A DNA stretch of 64,000 nt from Comamonas testosteroni (lineage in GTDB: Bacteria > Pseudomonadota > Gammaproteobacteria > Burkholderiales > Burkholderiaceae_C), in assembly GCF_003569915.1 (NCBI RefSeq), contig NZ_KZ984449.1, positions 1 to 64,000 of the forward strand, written 5' to 3'. Each line of letters opens with the position of its first letter. Positions within the stretch are counted from its first letter, which is position 1. The position numbers and the translations under genes are program-made. The notes beneath the pieces are model-generated. The model made no database searches. It was given only the letters and a program-made list of their open reading frames with translations, and was not told the DNA's origin. Of this stretch, positions 62,412 through 64,000 are shown piece after piece.

Positions 62412-64000
62412 CTAGGCAACCAGTTCGCAGAAAGGCACATCCTTGTCAGCGCGGGGTTCGGGGGCCAGACCCAGCACACGCTCGCCAATGCTGTTGAGCA
62501 CCACCTCGTCGGTACCGCCTGCAATGCGCATGCCGGCCGAGCCAAACCACAGGCGCTCCACCATGGCAAAGCGCTCACCCAGTTCGCTGGCCGCCAGCAC
62601 GCCGCGCTCGCCCAGCAGGTCGATGGCGAAATAGCTGAAGGACTGCAACGCAGCGGCGGCCACGTTCTTGGCACCGCTCATCTCGGGACCGGGCTGGCGG
62701 CCCTTGCTCAGCGCCGTCAGTGCGCGGCACTGCAGCAACCACAAGGCCTGCTCTTTCAGATACAAGTCGGCCCAGCGCTCACGCATGCGGCCATCTTGCA
62801 AGGCGGGTTGGCCCAGAAACTCGTGGTCCGCCAGCAGGCCTGCCGTGGTGCGCCACAGCTCGGCCGGCATCACGCCGCCAATAGCCAGGCGCTCGGACAT
62901 CAGCCCCGTAAGCGTGACCTTCCAGCCGCCACCGGGCTTGCCCACCATCTGGCTATCAGGCACAAACACGTTCTCGAAGAAGACTTCGTTGAATTCCGAC
63001 TCACCACCGGCCTGACGAATCGGGCGAATCGTGATGCCCGGCGTCTTCATATCCAGATAGAAGGTCGTCAGCCCCTCAAACTTGGAGGCCTGCGGGTTGC
63101 TGCGGGTCAACACCAGACCAAACTGCGCAAACTGCGCCAGCGAGGTCCAGACCTTCTGACCGTTGATGATCCAGCCCTCGCGCCCATCGTTGGCGCGCTC
63201 GGCACGGGTGCGCACCATGCCCAGGTCGGAGCCCGCGCCGGGCTCGCTCAGCAACTGGCACCAGAGGTTTTTGCCACCCAGTGCTGGAGCTACATGCTGG
63301 CCCAGCACTTCAGCGCTGGCATGCGCCATGACCGAAGGCAGAACCATGCCCAGACTGACATTGAACATGCCTGTAGGGACCAGGAAGCGCCCTTCTTCCT
63401 GACGCCAGATCAGCTCCTGCATGGGCGTGCCGCCGCGTCCGCCCAATTGCTTGGGCCAGGTAATCGCGCCAAAGCCTGCGGCGGCCTTTTTGCCTTGCCA
63501 GATGCGCGCTTCATTCATGCGCTGCTCGGCCGTCATGTCGCGGCCAAAGAAGTCGTCCGCACTGGCCTTGGGCTGCGCATTGGCCTGCAGCCAGGCGCGG
63601 CATTCGGCGCGGAAGGCAGCTTCTTCGGGCGTATCGTCAAAGTCCATGGACTGGCTATCGGCCTGCGTGGCAGTTGCGGCACGCGCTGCCTGCTGGGGCT
63701 GGCTCATGCGCTTTTGCAGTTCCACCGCCACCTGTTCACGCCAAGCGTGGATATTGCCCAGCTCCACCGCCTGCTGGCGCGCACGGCGGTAGAACAGATG
63801 GCAGTCCAGCTCCCATGTGTAACCCATGCCGCCATGGGTGTGCAGGTTTTCCTGCGCAGCGTCCGACAGGGCCTGCGTGCTGCTAACCCGCGCAGCAGCT
63901 GCAGCACCGGCCAGTTCAGCCAGCTCTGGCGCATCATCGGCCAGCGCCATATCTGCAGCCAGCGCCCAGGCACCGTAGTAGCAGTGCGCACGCGCCATCT
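62412..64000 (-). CDS. fused double acyl-CoA dehydrogenase, N-terminus outside the window
   Basis: The visible 529 codons hold the end of one dehydrogenase (HTHGGMGYTWELDCHLFYRRAR, residues about 54-75 of the visible part), a Gln/Ala-rich linker (QPQQAARAATATQADSQSMD), then a complete second dehydrogenase: N-terminal helix TPEEAAFRAECRAWLQAN, SEPGAGSDLGMVRT, NGQKVWTSLAQFA and the C-terminal AGGTDEVVLNSIGERVLGL. The chain is open to the right edge, so the full protein should be near 750-800 residues. Such a fusion would put the two halves of a ChsE1-ChsE2-like heteromer in one polypeptide. Likely substrate is a steroid acyl-CoA made by the nearby FadD19-like ligase. Confidence 0.8.
   Translation of the reverse strand, partial: MARAHCYYGAWALAADMALADDAPELAELAGAAAAARVSSTQALSDAAQENLHTHGGMGYTWELDCHLFYRRARQQAVELGNIHAWREQVAVELQKRMSQPQQAARAATATQADSQSMDFDDTPEEAAFRAECRAWLQANAQPKASADDFFGRDMTAEQRMNEARIWQGKKAAAGFGAITWPKQLGGRGGTPMQELIWRQEEGRFLVPTGMFNVSLGMVLPSVMAHASAEVLGQHVAPALGGKNLWCQLLSEPGAGSDLGMVRTRAERANDGREGWIINGQKVWTSLAQFAQFGLVLTRSNPQASKFEGLTTFYLDMKTPGITIRPIRQAGGESEFNEVFFENVFVPDSQMVGKPGGGWKVTLTGLMSERLAIGGVMPAELWRTTAGLLADHEFLGQPALQDGRMRERWADLYLKEQALWLLQCRALTALSKGRQPGPEMSGAKNVAAAALQSFSYFAIDLLGERGVLAASELGERFAMVERLWFGSAGMRIAGGTDEVVLNSIGERVLGLAPEPRADKDVPFCELVA

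Overview
The window looks like a Comamonas chromosome (Betaproteobacteria, Burkholderiales). This is inferred from a steroid delta5-isomerase and a 3alpha-hydroxysteroid dehydrogenase that carry every catalytic residue of the C. testosteroni enzymes at the same numbering, and from a gene order (CoA ligase - reductase - tesI - tesH - tesA2, divergent from tesA1-D-E-F-G) that I know from C. testosteroni TA441. The proteins are not identical to the C. testosteroni sequences as I remember them, so a related species is likely. Almost everything from 3.3 to 64 kb belongs to a steroid/bile-acid catabolic region. No transposase, phage gene, CRISPR array or rRNA was seen, and no stand-alone transcription regulator.

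Layout. 0-3.3 kb: housekeeping flank (murI, a YgjP-like metallopeptidase, a conserved hypothetical, a 50-aa lipoprotein, tRNA-Leu(UAA) and tRNA-Gly(GCC)). 3.3-15.9 kb: ring A/B degradation. The minus arm holds the CoA ligase for the C/D-ring acid, the KshB-type reductase, TesI, TesH and TesA2. The plus arm holds TesA1 (with a fused MarR-like domain), TesD, TesE, TesF and TesG. 16-20 kb: a small exported protein, an MFS carrier, a DUF35-MaoC fusion and a thiolase-like aldolase candidate. 20-28.3 kb: envelope genes (YCF48 propeller, RND/MmpL-like pump, NTF2-like protein, secreted dienelactone-hydrolase-like protein, DUF1302 outer-membrane protein, DUF1329 LolA-like protein). 28.6-41.4 kb: a long minus-strand side-chain operon (two CoA ligases, four acyl-CoA dehydrogenases, MaoC hydratase, MaoC-DUF35 hydratase, Ltp2-like aldolase, metallo-hydrolase, SDR). 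41.5-54.5 kb: enoyl-CoA hydratase, ksi, hsdA, two old-yellow-enzyme type reductases, a 7alpha-HSDH-like SDR, aldehyde dehydrogenase, spinster-like MFS, SDR and kshA. 54.5-64 kb: EthD-like protein, a second spinster-like MFS, D-aminoacylase-like hydrolase, a small exported protein, a FadD19-like ligase, a third spinster-like MFS and a fused acyl-CoA dehydrogenase that runs off the right edge.

How it fits together (inference). HsdA and KSI make the 3-keto-4-ene. TesI, TesH and KshAB open ring B. TesA1A2 and TesD-G take ring A to pyruvate and acetyl/propionyl units; the extradiol dioxygenase tesB is not in this window. Two aldolase/hydratase sets plus an aldehyde dehydrogenase could remove a bile-acid C5 side chain in two aldolytic rounds. 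An envelope route (DUF1302, DUF1329, RND, YCF48) and three spinster-like carriers could move steroids.

The most interesting unifying signal is a recurrent operator-like palindrome, TCGTCC-N4-GGACGA(TG). It occurs in at least ten intergenic regions and almost every catabolic operon head; I read it as the operator of a steroid regulon whose regulator lies outside the window. A second recurrent element is a double-hairpin repeat of about 75-110 bases, seen four times directly after stop codons.
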